A stretch of 64,000 nucleotides of DNA, from NCBI RefSeq assembly GCF_002741015.1, contig NZ_CP016616.1, forward strand, positions 5,606,501 to 5,670,500. The letters are read 5' to 3'. Below are positions 17,915 to 26,261 of the stretch, piece after piece. Each line of letters begins with the position of its first letter. Position 1 is the stretch's first letter. The notes under the pieces were generated by a model. That model did no database searches and was not told the origin of the DNA. It saw nothing but the letters and a program-made list of their open reading frames with translations. Made by a program: the position numbers and the translations under genes. This DNA comes from Microvirga ossetica (lineage in GTDB: Bacteria > Pseudomonadota > Alphaproteobacteria > Rhizobiales > Beijerinckiaceae).

Positions 17915-20590
17915 TCAATTGGCTTGTTGGATTCGGCAGAGACTGCCGTACTCGCAGTACTCGCAGGGGGTCTTCGGCGGGACCATGACGAGACCGGGAG
18001 GCAATGGGGCGCCCTTGATCCCAGAGGCCGCTGCCGTTCCCGACGCCGCCAAGTCGCTCCAGGACCGATGCATGCCGACGACGGCATCCCAAGTATCCTT
18101 GAGGTTCCTGTCCGCCTTCACGGGATCCTTCGCGAGAGGCGACGCCTGCTCGGCCAGCATCGATCCCTGAGCGAGCATGAAGTACGCGGCCGGCAGGGAC
18201 TTGCCCGGCTCCACGGCGTGTCCGTAAGTGGAGATCTGCACGGCACGGCCTTTCTTGACCTCGTCCCGGCGCCGCTTGTCCCGTCTCGACCACTTGAGGT
18301 CGATGACTCCCGTCTCGTGCACGGGATGGCGGACGCGAAGATCGGTGTAGCCCTTCACCTTCAGTCCGTTGCCGAAGTCGTGCGTGACTTCCATCTCGGT
18401 CCCGACGATCTCCCATCCGTCCGTCGTCAGGAGTTCCGCGAGTGTACCCAGGGCACGTGGTATGCGCTCCCTTGCGAATGCGAGGTCGCCAGCGCCGCCA
18501 GGCTTGAGGAGAGGCGCGGCGATCTGCTGGACCACCCGATCGAAAATCTGCTCCGCAAGTTTCTTCGCCTGCGATCCAGACGCAACCGGGCCCGGCACGA
18601 ACACCTCTTGGGCGATCGCGTGGGCGATGTTGCCGAACAGGCGGTTCGCATCCGGTATGCTGCGGATCCGCCCCGCGCCCAAGTCTGCCACGTGCGAGAG
18701 AAGCCACTTGAGGTGGCAGGTCGCAAGCGTCTCCAGCGAGGTCGGGCTTTCGACCTTCTCCGCAAGGATGTCGGCAATGGCGGGGAGTGGCCACGACTCG
18801 CGCGCCTCGGGAAGGCTTTTCGCAACGTCCTGGCGACGGGTGATGGTCCTGGCCGCAACGGGGATCGTCTCCCGCTCATGGACATCCTCCGCCCTGATCG
18901 TGATCCGCTCCCTCTTTCCGCCTTCCTCGAAAAGGGGTGCCAACAGATGCGAGAAGGGATGGCTCCCGGCTTCGGTGCCTGCGATCACGGCTGGCCGCAC
19001 CAACAGGATGCCGTGGCTCGCCGCCAGTGCGGCGTTGCTCCAGTAGGCGGTCATGCGCCGGGCCGCATTCGACGGCTTCTCCGGGCAGCAGCCTGCGGAC
19101 TCCAAGGCTTCGAGTTCGACCCGGTACCATGGGAACGGAGGGGAGGCGGGTTCATGGCCCGCGAAGTTCCACCAGACGACCCGCCGGACCGGGCCGCAGA
19201 TCGCTCCCGGGTGGCTGACGGCACGGAGGTGTGATGCCTCCGGCTTGTGGGCCGGGTTGCCCAGCCCTTCGGCGATGGCCGAGTCGATCATCTGCTCGAT
19301 CTGGCGACGGGAAACCGGAGTCTCGTCGAGCTTGGTCAGGGCCTCTGACAGCGCCTTCGCCGCGCCGACGACGCACATCAGGAGCGGATCCCGCTCGGCA
19401 CCTGCCATCGTGTTCGCCCACGTCCGAACGCGGTCCGTGATGCCCTTGGCATCGATCGCAGGCATCGTGTGCTCGAACCGGGCCACGTCGGACCAAGCCC
19501 GAAGCTCCCCGAGGAGCTTCGTCGCCTTCCGCTTGTCATCCTCGGTCTCGGCTAGAACCCACTTCTCGATGTTCTCCCACGCACGCTTCCATTCCGGCCC
19601 GTCGATTCCTGGCTGTCTCGAGACGGCCCGTGCCAGGAATTGTCCGGGCGCCCATCTCACGGGCGGGTTAGGAAGGGTGAGAAGGTCGAGAAACCGCTCC
19701 GCATCGAACGGCTTCCAGACGGTCGCGAACGCAAGCGTCAGGACCTGCAAGGCGCCGCGGAAGGGAGATGCGGCCGAGACCCCGAGGACGGGTTGACCTA
19801 GCCTTGCAAGGGCGAGGTCGAGCAGCGCCGTGCTGCCCGTCTGGGCAATGACGAGCGTCTTGCCGACCCCGGCTTCGGTATCGGACGCGATCCATTCCGC
19901 GACGGACTCGGCCGCCGATAGCTCGGTCGATGCCTCCATCTCGACGACGGTGTCGTCTCCGTCGAGCTCTGCCCGCGTTCCCTGCTTGAGGAAGACGTGG
20001 AGACGACCGAGGTCCGACGATGCCTCCACCGGAGCCTGGACCACCTTCTGGCGCACGTCGGTTCCGCCAGCCGACAAAAGTTCGGTCAGCCTGAGCCATC
20101 CCGGCGGCAGCTCGTCGGAAGCCTCCACCGTCTCCAGCCTGTCGATCCCCGCCTTGTCCCCGGCCTCGAGCCGGGCGATCACCGCCCGGAGGCGGTCCGC
20201 ACGACCGGACGGCATCGGACTGCCGGCAGCCTCGGCGGCGGCAAGGTCGGAAAGCCGGGCAGGGGCGTTGGCGAGGACTCCCGGCCTCCATCCGCCTTCG
20301 ACGAGAGCATCGCGCCAGGACAGGATGAGACGGGCCGTGGAGAAGGGGTCGGCGGCCAGCGACGCGGCCCAGAACCGCTTCCCGGTCTTGCCCGCTTCTT
20401 GCAGCTTCTTCTGCCACGCAGTGATTCGCACCACGGGGGTCACGGGAGGACCGCCCAGACCCAGCTTGGTCTCGAGGATTTCCAGGAAGCCGAGCGGGCC
20501 GACGATGCAGCCGTTGAGGCACCCGGGACCGTCCCCCGGGAAGTCAGGGTAGGCGAATCCATCCGCCACCATGCCGAAGACGATGTGCAT
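17915..20590 (-). CDS. AddB-like PD-(D/E)XK nuclease with Fe-S cluster cysteines
   Basis: An 891-residue partner of the AddA-like helicase. The C-terminal nuclease shows GYTDLRVRHP and GVIDLKWSRR (catalytic Asp and DXK, near residues 745-765). A first cysteine in LATCHLKW (about 625) and three more in PCEYCEYGSLC (about 877-886) match the cysteine staple that holds an Fe-S cluster in AddB and Cas4-type nucleases. The helicase-like N-terminal part has no intact Walker A motif that I can see. Start chosen at ATG 20590 (MHIVFGMVADG), which resembles the beginning of AddB proteins; the upstream frame extension is low-complexity. Confidence 0.75.
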   Translation of the reverse strand: MHIVFGMVADGFAYPDFPGDGPGCLNGCIVGPLGFLEILETKLGLGGPPVTPVVRITAWQKKLQEAGKTGKRFWAASLAADPFSTARLILSWRDALVEGGWRPGVLANAPARLSDLAAAEAAGSPMPSGRADRLRAVIARLEAGDKAGIDRLETVEASDELPPGWLRLTELLSAGGTDVRQKVVQAPVEASSDLGRLHVFLKQGTRAELDGDDTVVEMEASTELSAAESVAEWIASDTEAGVGKTLVIAQTGSTALLDLALARLGQPVLGVSAASPFRGALQVLTLAFATVWKPFDAERFLDLLTLPNPPVRWAPGQFLARAVSRQPGIDGPEWKRAWENIEKWVLAETEDDKRKATKLLGELRAWSDVARFEHTMPAIDAKGITDRVRTWANTMAGAERDPLLMCVVGAAKALSEALTKLDETPVSRRQIEQMIDSAIAEGLGNPAHKPEASHLRAVSHPGAICGPVRRVVWWNFAGHEPASPPFPWYRVELEALESAGCCPEKPSNAARRMTAYWSNAALAASHGILLVRPAVIAGTEAGSHPFSHLLAPLFEEGGKRERITIRAEDVHERETIPVAARTITRRQDVAKSLPEARESWPLPAIADILAEKVESPTSLETLATCHLKWLLSHVADLGAGRIRSIPDANRLFGNIAHAIAQEVFVPGPVASGSQAKKLAEQIFDRVVQQIAAPLLKPGGAGDLAFARERIPRALGTLAELLTTDGWEIVGTEMEVTHDFGNGLKVKGYTDLRVRHPVHETGVIDLKWSRRDKRRRDEVKKGRAVQISTYGHAVEPGKSLPAAYFMLAQGSMLAEQASPLAKDPVKADRNLKDTWDAVVGMHRSWSDLAASGTAAASGIKGAPLPPGLVMVPPKTPCEYCEYGSLCRIQQAN

Positions 20591-20687
20591 CGCAATCCCC
20601 AGGGGAAAAACAGCTAAGGTTGCGATTAGCGCCCCGTTGCTGTCGACCTGCAAGGGGAACGGGCAGTGGATAGCGGGGATAAATCCT

Positions 20688-21038
20688 ATGGCGCTTGACC
20701 ACAGGCGGCGCGAGAACGAGGAGCGGGAATGCGCCAGGAGGGCGCAAGACCAACGCGAGGAGGACGGACGCGTCGAGCGGTGCCCGCAGCTATCTCGGCG
20801 CCGGAAGCGATGGGTGGGCGACCACTGCCAATGCCGGGATCGGCGGCAGGTCCCGGTCGCCCGGGACAAGCTTGAGGCAGCGGCCGCGCGGGTGTTTCAG
20901 GAAGATCGCCTCACCGTGTACCTGAGGAACCCGCAGCACGTGCTCGGCGGCAAATCCCCGCTCGCCTACTGCGTCGATGACGCTTCCTTCCTGAAGTGCG
21001 TGGAGCTTACGCTTCTGACGGGAAGACGCCGGCGTTGA
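20688..21038 (+). CDS. Small protein with a MbcA/ParS (DUF2384)-like C-terminus
   Basis: A 116-residue protein divergent from the AddB-like gene. The first 60 residues are very basic and Glu-rich, with a CQC pair. The last 55 (AAARVFQEDRLTVYLRNPQH, then VLGGKSPLAYCVDD) follow the pattern of the Xre/MbcA/ParS toxin-binding domain: a Trp/Tyr-Leu-x-x-Pro element followed by LGGxxPL. Such domains are found in type II antitoxins, but no toxin gene (RES or similar) is adjacent. ATG 20688 follows GCGGGGAT. Confidence 0.55.
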   Translation: MALDHRRRENEERECARRAQDQREEDGRVERCPQLSRRRKRWVGDHCQCRDRRQVPVARDKLEAAAARVFQEDRLTVYLRNPQHVLGGKSPLAYCVDDASFLKCVELTLLTGRRRR

Positions 21039-21526
21039 GCGTGGCGTCTCCAGCCCGTGGCTGCGGAAGATACATTAAGGCGCGGAAAAGGTCAGTTTGG
21101 GTGCTTAGGAAGGCGTAGGCCCTCGCCACACTCCTCAGTCTTCTGAAGAAACTGAACACCTCTCCTCTCGGTGTGGACCGGATGAGCACAATGGGCCTGC
21201 CAAGCAATATCGTCATCGCCGACCAGACAATTCCGGTCGAGCGGTGGAGTGGAAGAGCCTCCGGACACTGCCTGCACCCCTGCGGCGGCGTTACGAGCCC
21301 GTTGATCAGACCTCGTGATTTTATTTAGTCCCGTCACCTGACTGGAGTTGCCGGATTGGTTTGGCACACGGCAGCATCGCGGGAGGTCTGCCGGAGAAGG
21401 TCGATTCCTTCGATGAGATCGCGAGGAATCGTGCCAAGCGTGCGGCTTTGCTACAGCGCTTGGATTGGCATCGAATCCTGCATCGTGAGGATGGTAGCGC
21501 TCGAGATTATGCGCGCCAGTGGTATT
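21039..21526. other. Gene-free or remnant region
   Basis: No gene I can support. An open stretch on the plus strand (first ATG 21183, stop 21327) reads MSTMGLPSNIVIADQTIPVE and could be a 48-residue peptide or a remnant. A second frame from 21361 reads DEIARNRAKRAALLQRLDWH but runs antisense into the Xre gene. Neither has a good Shine-Dalgarno. Confidence 0.3.
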
Positions 21527-21805
21527 CTATGGCCTCCTCTTGCTCCGCGAGCGCCGAGGCACGCGCGGATGATTGGGCGGAATTCGGAAACCAGGACCGA
21601 GCCCGCCTTCCTCCTTTAGGAAGACGACGCCCCGCGCTTCAAGCGCCTGCCTAATGGCCTTGTGGGTACGTATCGTCATGTCCTCCCGACCGAGTTCAAA
21701 CCTCATCAGGGAGCGAGTGCTGATTCCTGCGGCTTCGGCCAACTCGTCCTGCGTCAGCCCAAGCGTCAGGCGAGCGGCTCTCAGAAGGTCGGGAAAAAGT
21801 TCCAT
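21527..21805 (-). CDS. Xre-family helix-turn-helix regulator
   Basis: A 92-residue single-domain regulator. The helix-turn-helix (LGLTQDELAEAAGISTRSLM, residues about 15-34) is of the lambda Cro/C1 (Xre) type. The tail after FRIPPNHPRV is basic. ATG 21805 (MELFPDLLRAARL) is preferred over 21820, since family members begin about 12 residues before the helix-turn-helix. It diverges from the AAA+/RWYRLG operon, and the space between holds TTGTCA half-sites. It probably controls that operon and itself. Confidence 0.8.
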   Translation of the reverse strand: MELFPDLLRAARLTLGLTQDELAEAAGISTRSLMRFELGREDMTIRTHKAIRQALEARGVVFLKEEGGLGPGFRIPPNHPRVPRRSRSKRRP

Positions 21806-21841
21806 GGCGCGAATTTGCACGCACGCGCTAGGAATACCAGC

Positions 21842-21900
21842 TTGTCAACAATTGCGTAGCTACATGACAATATTATCATTCGATGTGCATTTTTTTGTCA
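21842..21900. promoter_or_regulatory. Candidate operator and promoter between the Xre gene and the AAA+ operon
   Basis: TTGTCA at 21842-21847 and its inverse TGACAA at 21865-21870 form a dyad, and TTGTCA recurs at 21895-21900. The stretch is unusually AT-rich for this genome, as expected for promoters. Inference: binding sites of the adjacent Xre regulator. Confidence 0.4.
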
Positions 21901-21991
21901 CTTTACCGTTCATTGCGATGGATCCGAGCCTTGGGTCGGGTTAACCTTCAGCGAATCAGGAGGTCTTTCCACGTCGGAGCGGGAGGACAAG

Positions 21992-22402
21992 ATGGACGTG
22001 CTGGCACTTGGAGGTTCAAAAGGAGGTGGATCGCGAAACACCTCAAGCGTCCTGCTCGAGGCTGGGGCACGCGAGATGGAACTTCACCCTCTCCGTATAC
22101 GGGTTCTCCCTCCTGGGCGGGCGCCAGCCCTGAGGAACGTCCGGAAAGTGCCGTTCAACACGGCTTCGATCTTGGCGGATGACGCAGAACTCGTCCCCGC
22201 TCAAACCCGGCTCCTCGTCCTGAGAAGCCCCGAATGCTTCCCCGTCATCGTCGACATGCTCTGCAAAAGGATTCGCACGACCATGCTCATGCTGGCCGGC
22301 ACCAAGGCTCGAATCCTGCTGCCGATCCGGGACAGAGGCGGCAAGTTTGCAAATCGCCCTCGAGCAGGTCTGACGAGCGCACATCCCACGTGTGACGGAT
22401 GA
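21992..22402 (+). CDS. Hypothetical protein, first gene of the AAA+/RWYRLG operon
   Basis: A 136-residue protein with a strong Shine-Dalgarno (GGGAGGACAAG) before ATG 21992. It begins MDVLALGGSKGGGSRNTSS, faintly like a ParA P-loop, but the lysine-Ser/Thr pair required for nucleotide binding is missing. The middle (PLRIRVLPPGRAPALRNV, then VPFNTASILADDAELVP) has no family I recognise. It is followed about 45 bases later by the first RWYRLG protein. It could be a decayed or very divergent ATPase, or something new. Confidence 0.45.
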   Translation: MDVLALGGSKGGGSRNTSSVLLEAGAREMELHPLRIRVLPPGRAPALRNVRKVPFNTASILADDAELVPAQTRLLVLRSPECFPVIVDMLCKRIRTTMLMLAGTKARILLPIRDRGGKFANRPRAGLTSAHPTCDG

Positions 22403-22448
22403 AGATCGCTCCGCGTCCAGAACAACCCTGTCGAATAGGAGACTTCGA

Positions 22449-22778
22449 ATGTTCGAAATCGAGGGCAATGAATTCACTGACACTGATCAAATGCTACTGA
22501 CAGCCGATCGTCTCGAGCGTCTCGCCACGAACCTGAGGGCGATCCACGCAGGCGCCGGTCCGACCGAGGACGATCTCGCCAACGCCCCAGTCATTGAAAA
22601 CTGGGCTACGGAATACTTACCCGCAAAAGTCTTGTTCGGGCGTGTGGCGAGCAACCTGCCAGGGAAGTATCTCGGCTTCTGTTCAACGGATCTTTGGGTC
22701 CTAGCCGAGCCACGTGGCTGGGCACTGACGCTTGAGCGCTGGTACCGCCTCGGGTCACCGGAGAGGCGCCAAGATTAA
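22449..22778 (+). CDS. RWYRLG-motif small protein 1
   Basis: A 109-residue acidic protein, start ATG 22449 after AGGAGAC. It has an N-terminal helical half (LTADRLERLATNLRAIHAGA, then GPTEDDLANAPVIENW) and a C-terminal half (FGRVASNLPGKYLGF, then TDLWVLAEPRGWALTLERWY and RLGSP). The second half recurs in the products at 22,946 and 24,937, so this is the complete form of a family that I do not recognise. No membrane segment or catalytic motif is seen. Its place beside an AAA+ ATPase suggests a small partner or adaptor (inference). Confidence 0.6.
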   Translation: MFEIEGNEFTDTDQMLLTADRLERLATNLRAIHAGAGPTEDDLANAPVIENWATEYLPAKVLFGRVASNLPGKYLGFCSTDLWVLAEPRGWALTLERWYRLGSPERRQD

Positions 22779-22797
22779 CACGCGAAAGGTAGGACGG

Positions 22798-22935
22798 ATG
22801 CGCCCGCTTCGCAGGGAGCCACTCATCTCCGCGTACGAGGCCCTGTTCTATCTTCTCGATGAGTCAACCCACTGCACGGCTGCGCCGTCAGCCGACCCGC
22901 ACATCTTTGTCGGCAGACGCCGCTTCAGAGCATAG
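22798..22935 (+). CDS. Possible 45-residue peptide in the AAA+ operon
   Basis: Starts MRPLRREPLISAYEALFYLL at ATG 22798 with GGTAGGACG just before it, and stops 10 bases before the next gene's ATG. No family recognised. Its spacing and Shine-Dalgarno fit an operon member, but it is short enough to be chance. Confidence 0.35.
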   Translation: MRPLRREPLISAYEALFYLLDESTHCTAAPSADPHIFVGRRRFRA

Positions 22936-22945
22936 GAGGGACTTG

Positions 22946-23209
22946 ATGTTCGTAATCCTCAAGGATCGGATCCTGGGCCGAGACAACGTTGCCCGACTGA
23001 TCGACGGCCTCGAACACCTTAGCGCGGTTCTCCGAGCAATTCAGGATGGGCGTGGACCCACTGCCCAGGAGTTGGCTGAGGCTCCTATCCTCAACAATTG
23101 GAGCATCGAGATCAAATCCACGCCATGCCTGAGCATCACGGCCGACTTGACTGACGATCTGTTCCTTCCAAAGGACGAAACCCTCAGGGAGATGCCGGAT
23201 CTTCGCTGA
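22946..23209 (+). CDS. RWYRLG-motif small protein 2, apparently frameshifted
   Basis: Start ATG 22946 after a strong AGGAGGG. The N-terminal half (NVARLIDGLEHLSAVLRAIQ, then GRGPTAQELAEAPILNNW) aligns with protein 1. The annotated frame stops at 23209 with LREMPDLR. The next frame, from about 23,185 to 23,285, encodes RIFAEQQGWVRGLAGWYRLG and SPLG, the expected family ending. So one base has been gained or lost near 23,180-23,200, or the ribosome shifts frame there. It sits directly before the AAA+ ATPase gene. Confidence 0.6.
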   Translation: MFVILKDRILGRDNVARLIDGLEHLSAVLRAIQDGRGPTAQELAEAPILNNWSIEIKSTPCLSITADLTDDLFLPKDETLREMPDLR

Positions 23210-23300
23210 ACAGCAAGGTTGGGTAAGGGGCCTCGCGGGCTGGTACCGCCTCGGAAGTCCGCTGGGCCTTATCAGCACGTCGTGATCAGCAGGATTTCCT

Positions 23301-24905
23301 ATGCCAGCAGACATGCCACCCCAAGATCCTGGCCGCAGTCAAGATCGCGATCGAAAGCATTTTGAGCGGAGGCGGAAAGCCGCCTTGGCAGGCCTTCACC
23401 TGCCGACGGAACAAGAACTCCTCGAGGGAATGCCGTTCCTTGCTGGCGACATCCGGCAGGACATGCAGGCTTTTGCCGAGCGGTTGATGCCCAGGCTCCG
23501 AAAGAAGGCGGAGCGCATCCACTTCGCCGCGGTCGTCAACTGCTTGGAGCAACTCACCGTCAGTCCCGGCGTCGAAGAGCTCAGAGCGCTCAAGGGCGTC
23601 CTTGAGGAGGCTACAGCCAGTCTTCCAGACAGTGTCCGGTCCTGGCGACTGCGGTGCCGGATCTATCTCGCATACCTTGGTGATCATCGCGCCGCGTTCG
23701 CACTCGCCCGCGATGCCATCCTGATGGCCATTGCGATGCAGTCGTACTCAAAGGAGCCGGTGACGGCCCTTGCAATGATGAAGGCCGCACTAGGCTGGCT
23801 CTTCTTCGCAACATCTGATCCTGAGTACGCCTATCTCGGGCGGGAGATCCGGACAGCATGCCGGGCCGAGCCAGCGATCATGGTTGACCACTATGGGGGA
23901 TTGCTCGTCGAGTTTGTGGAACACCAGACTCAGGAGGCACTGCTCGCCGCAATCGCTGACGAGGAGACCGCAAACGGAAGGCTGCCGGCGAGCGAAACCG
24001 CGAACACCCCGAGCGTCTCAACCCCGACGGGGTACCCGGGATCTGCCGTAGTGTCCTCAGTGGTCATTTTCAGCCAAGTCGGCAACGCGAATACGGGGGA
24101 AGGGAAGAAGGTCGCGAAGGAACTCGACGGGCTCGCCGGCAAGGCCTTGCCCCTGGTTCCAGTACCTGACCTCAAGGCGGCACGCGCAATGTTGAAAGCG
24201 GAGTTCCCGTATGCGACGGAAGTAATCGATACCGTCCTCTGGGACGTCGCGCTCCGATCCCATGTCCAGATCCGCCCGACCATCCTTGTGGGCACTCCGG
24301 GATGCGGCAAGTCCCGGTTCGCGACCCGCCTCCTGAAGGTTCTCAATCTGCCTCACGACATGATTCCATGCGGTGGGGTTTCGGATGGCGCCTTCGCTGG
24401 CACTCCCCGTCGATGGTCGACCGGCGAACCGTCCCTCCCGGTTGCCCTCATCACCCGCTACAAGGCGGCAGGACCCGGTGCGATCTTGGACGAGATCGAG
24501 AAGGTCGGGACCTCCCGCCACAACGGTCAGGCTCATGACGCACTTCTCGCATTCCTGGAGCGGGAGACGGCGTCCCGCTTTCACGATCCTTATGTACAGG
24601 CGCCGTGTGACCTTTCCCATGTCACATGGCTGATGACAGCCAACTCTCTCGAGGGACTTTCGGCCCCGCTTCGGGACCGCTGCCGGGTCATTCCGTTTCC
24701 AGAGGCCGGACAGGATCATCTCGCAGTCCTCAGCCGTCAGATCCTCGCGGAACTCCTTGCTGATCAAGGATTGGATCATCGCTGGATCAGCCCGCTCGAC
24801 GAGATCGAACTGGAAGCCGTCACCAAAGTATGGCCGGGTGGTTCACTGCGCAAATTGCGAAGGGTAATCGAGGTCATTCTGGCGAGTAGGGGCGTGAGGC
24901 ACTGA
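23301..24905 (+). CDS. Lon-like AAA+ ATPase without protease domain, with a novel N-terminal domain
   Basis: A 534-residue protein. Residues about 25-220 form a helical domain (LPTEQELLEGMPFLAGDIRQ start; later RLRCRIYLAYLGDHRA and KAALGWLFFAT) shared with the two downstream proteins. Residues about 300-520 are an AAA+ module resembling Lon: Walker A GTPGCGKS (about 331), Walker B AILDEIEKV (about 393), sensor 1 WLMTANSLEGLS (about 442), Arg finger region APLRDRCR. There is no Lon Ser-Lys protease domain. It probably uses ATP to remodel or load partner proteins. Central gene of the operon; no named system recognised. Confidence 0.75.
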   Translation: MPADMPPQDPGRSQDRDRKHFERRRKAALAGLHLPTEQELLEGMPFLAGDIRQDMQAFAERLMPRLRKKAERIHFAAVVNCLEQLTVSPGVEELRALKGVLEEATASLPDSVRSWRLRCRIYLAYLGDHRAAFALARDAILMAIAMQSYSKEPVTALAMMKAALGWLFFATSDPEYAYLGREIRTACRAEPAIMVDHYGGLLVEFVEHQTQEALLAAIADEETANGRLPASETANTPSVSTPTGYPGSAVVSSVVIFSQVGNANTGEGKKVAKELDGLAGKALPLVPVPDLKAARAMLKAEFPYATEVIDTVLWDVALRSHVQIRPTILVGTPGCGKSRFATRLLKVLNLPHDMIPCGGVSDGAFAGTPRRWSTGEPSLPVALITRYKAAGPGAILDEIEKVGTSRHNGQAHDALLAFLERETASRFHDPYVQAPCDLSHVTWLMTANSLEGLSAPLRDRCRVIPFPEAGQDHLAVLSRQILAELLADQGLDHRWISPLDEIELEAVTKVWPGGSLRKLRRVIEVILASRGVRH

Positions 24906-24936
24906 CCTCAGTTATGACGCGCATTGGGAGGACGAG

Positions 24937-25164
24937 ATGTATGGCCCAGTCACAGGTTTCTGGAGCACGGTGGAAATCCCGATGACCTGCCTGATCGGCG
25001 CAGCCTCGGGGCATCCCCTGCTCCCAGGAACTGGGCGCGTGATCCGCACGTCCGACCTCTGGATCATGTCTGAGGAGTTTTCATGTGCTCGCACGCTATC
25101 GCGTTGGTATCGCCTCGGCCGACCTTACGAGGCGATCGACGAAGATCAGACCTCGGTGTCGTGA
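24937..25164 (+). CDS. RWYRLG-motif small protein 3 (short form)
   Basis: A 75-residue protein, ATG 24937 after GGGAGGACGAG. It lacks the N-terminal helical half but keeps the C-terminal family pattern: IPMTCLIGAASGHPLLPG, then TSDLWIMSEEFSCARTLSRW and YRLGRP. Its stop lies 11 bases before the next start. A family copy just before this shared-domain gene, as in front of the ATPase, suggests each small protein is paired with a larger partner (inference). Confidence 0.6.
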   Translation: MYGPVTGFWSTVEIPMTCLIGAASGHPLLPGTGRVIRTSDLWIMSEEFSCARTLSRWYRLGRPYEAIDEDQTSVS

Positions 25165-25175
25165 AGGAAGGCTCC

Positions 25176-26261
25176 ATGAGCGGCAAACGCCACAAGGATA
25201 TTCGGGCGGGACGGGGGTTCCCGAGCGCTGCCGAACTGGAAGCCGGGTTTCCTTTCCACAAGGACAGCATCCGCGAGGACATGAGCATCTGGGTGGAATC
25301 CAAGGTGCGGCAAAAGCCGGAGGAGCAGGACTCAGGCTGGGACCGCTCAAGATACCTGGTCGCTCTCCGATGGTTGCGGGACAGCGCGAGGGACAGCCTC
25401 AAGACCGACGAGGACTTGGCCGAACTTGTCCTCCAGGTGATCGAAACCCTGCCGCCTTGGGCGCCGGCCGATCACCTCCGTTGCTGGGCGTATTGGAGTC
25501 AACTCACGGCACAGCCGCCGATGGGTGAGGAACACCGGCGGACTCTCGGAGCATCGGCTGATGTGAATGCTGGCAAGCTTCCTGGTGGTCAAGCCGCACG
25601 CGTGGGAGCCGATAGCCTCGACCGACACCCGATTTCCATCATGCCACAAGCGAATGATCATCCGGGGCGCATGAAGGACATTCTCGCCGGGAAGGCATGG
25701 CCCGAAGCCATCGAACTTTTGCGTGGAATGCCGTTCTTCAAGGGTAGCCTCCACGAGGACATGCGCCACTACGCCGGACGCTTGTTAGGCGGCATCGAAC
25801 GCGACGTGTACAGACGCGATGATTGGGACGACTACGAAGCGTCTATCATCCATCAGGCTCGGCGCTTGCGGAAGGCAGCAAGCAACGAAGCGTCAACCCA
25901 GTGGGATTTCCGTCCAATTATTGAACGTCTGCTGTTCACGTTCCCCAGGGACTATCGCGAGGGGTGGCTTCGGTGCAGCTACTACCGGGCGGCTCTCGGG
26001 GTGAGATGGGCGCAGGTCGACATGGCGAGCACGGCAGTCTCACTGGCCCTGGTTTCAGCCAAGGCCGGATCTCCATCGGAATCCGACTATCAACTGATCG
26101 CCACGGCGCTGGGCTGGCTCGCCGAGCTGGCGGTAGATGAGCTCGCGCTGGTGGAGCAACCGAAACCCATCTGTTGCGACGCGCCGGAAGATACCGCAAG
26201 ACACTACGGGCAGATGCTTGTCGATTTCATGCGTATGCCTCCGACGAGGAGTGGTCCATGA
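25176..26261 (+). CDS. Protein with two copies of the shared operon domain
   Basis: A 361-residue protein, ATG 25176 after GAAGGAAGG. Residues about 10-120 are a shortened first copy (FPSAAELEAGFPFHKDSIRE onward, with DHLRCWAYWSQL). Residues about 165-355 are a full second copy (WPEAIELLRGMPFFKGSLHE, then EGWLRCSYYRAALGVRW, TALGWLAELA and HYGQMLVDFM). No catalytic motif visible; probably an all-helical scaffold or adaptor. The stop overlaps the next start as ATGA, so the two are translationally coupled. Confidence 0.65.
   Translation: MSGKRHKDIRAGRGFPSAAELEAGFPFHKDSIREDMSIWVESKVRQKPEEQDSGWDRSRYLVALRWLRDSARDSLKTDEDLAELVLQVIETLPPWAPADHLRCWAYWSQLTAQPPMGEEHRRTLGASADVNAGKLPGGQAARVGADSLDRHPISIMPQANDHPGRMKDILAGKAWPEAIELLRGMPFFKGSLHEDMRHYAGRLLGGIERDVYRRDDWDDYEASIIHQARRLRKAASNEASTQWDFRPIIERLLFTFPRDYREGWLRCSYYRAALGVRWAQVDMASTAVSLALVSAKAGSPSESDYQLIATALGWLAELAVDELALVEQPKPICCDAPEDTARHYGQMLVDFMRMPPTRSGP

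Noticed and set aside
20571..20687. N-terminal extension of the MbcA/ParS-like gene
   Set aside because: It overlaps the divergent AddB-like start region, and the ATG at 20688 has its own ribosome site.
21992..22402. ParA-type P-loop in GGSKGGGSRNTS
   Set aside because: The required Lys-Ser/Thr pair of Walker A is absent and no downstream ParA motifs are seen.
23301..24905. Complete Lon protease
   Set aside because: Only the ATPase part resembles Lon. There is no Ser-Lys protease domain, and the N-terminus belongs to the operon-specific domain.
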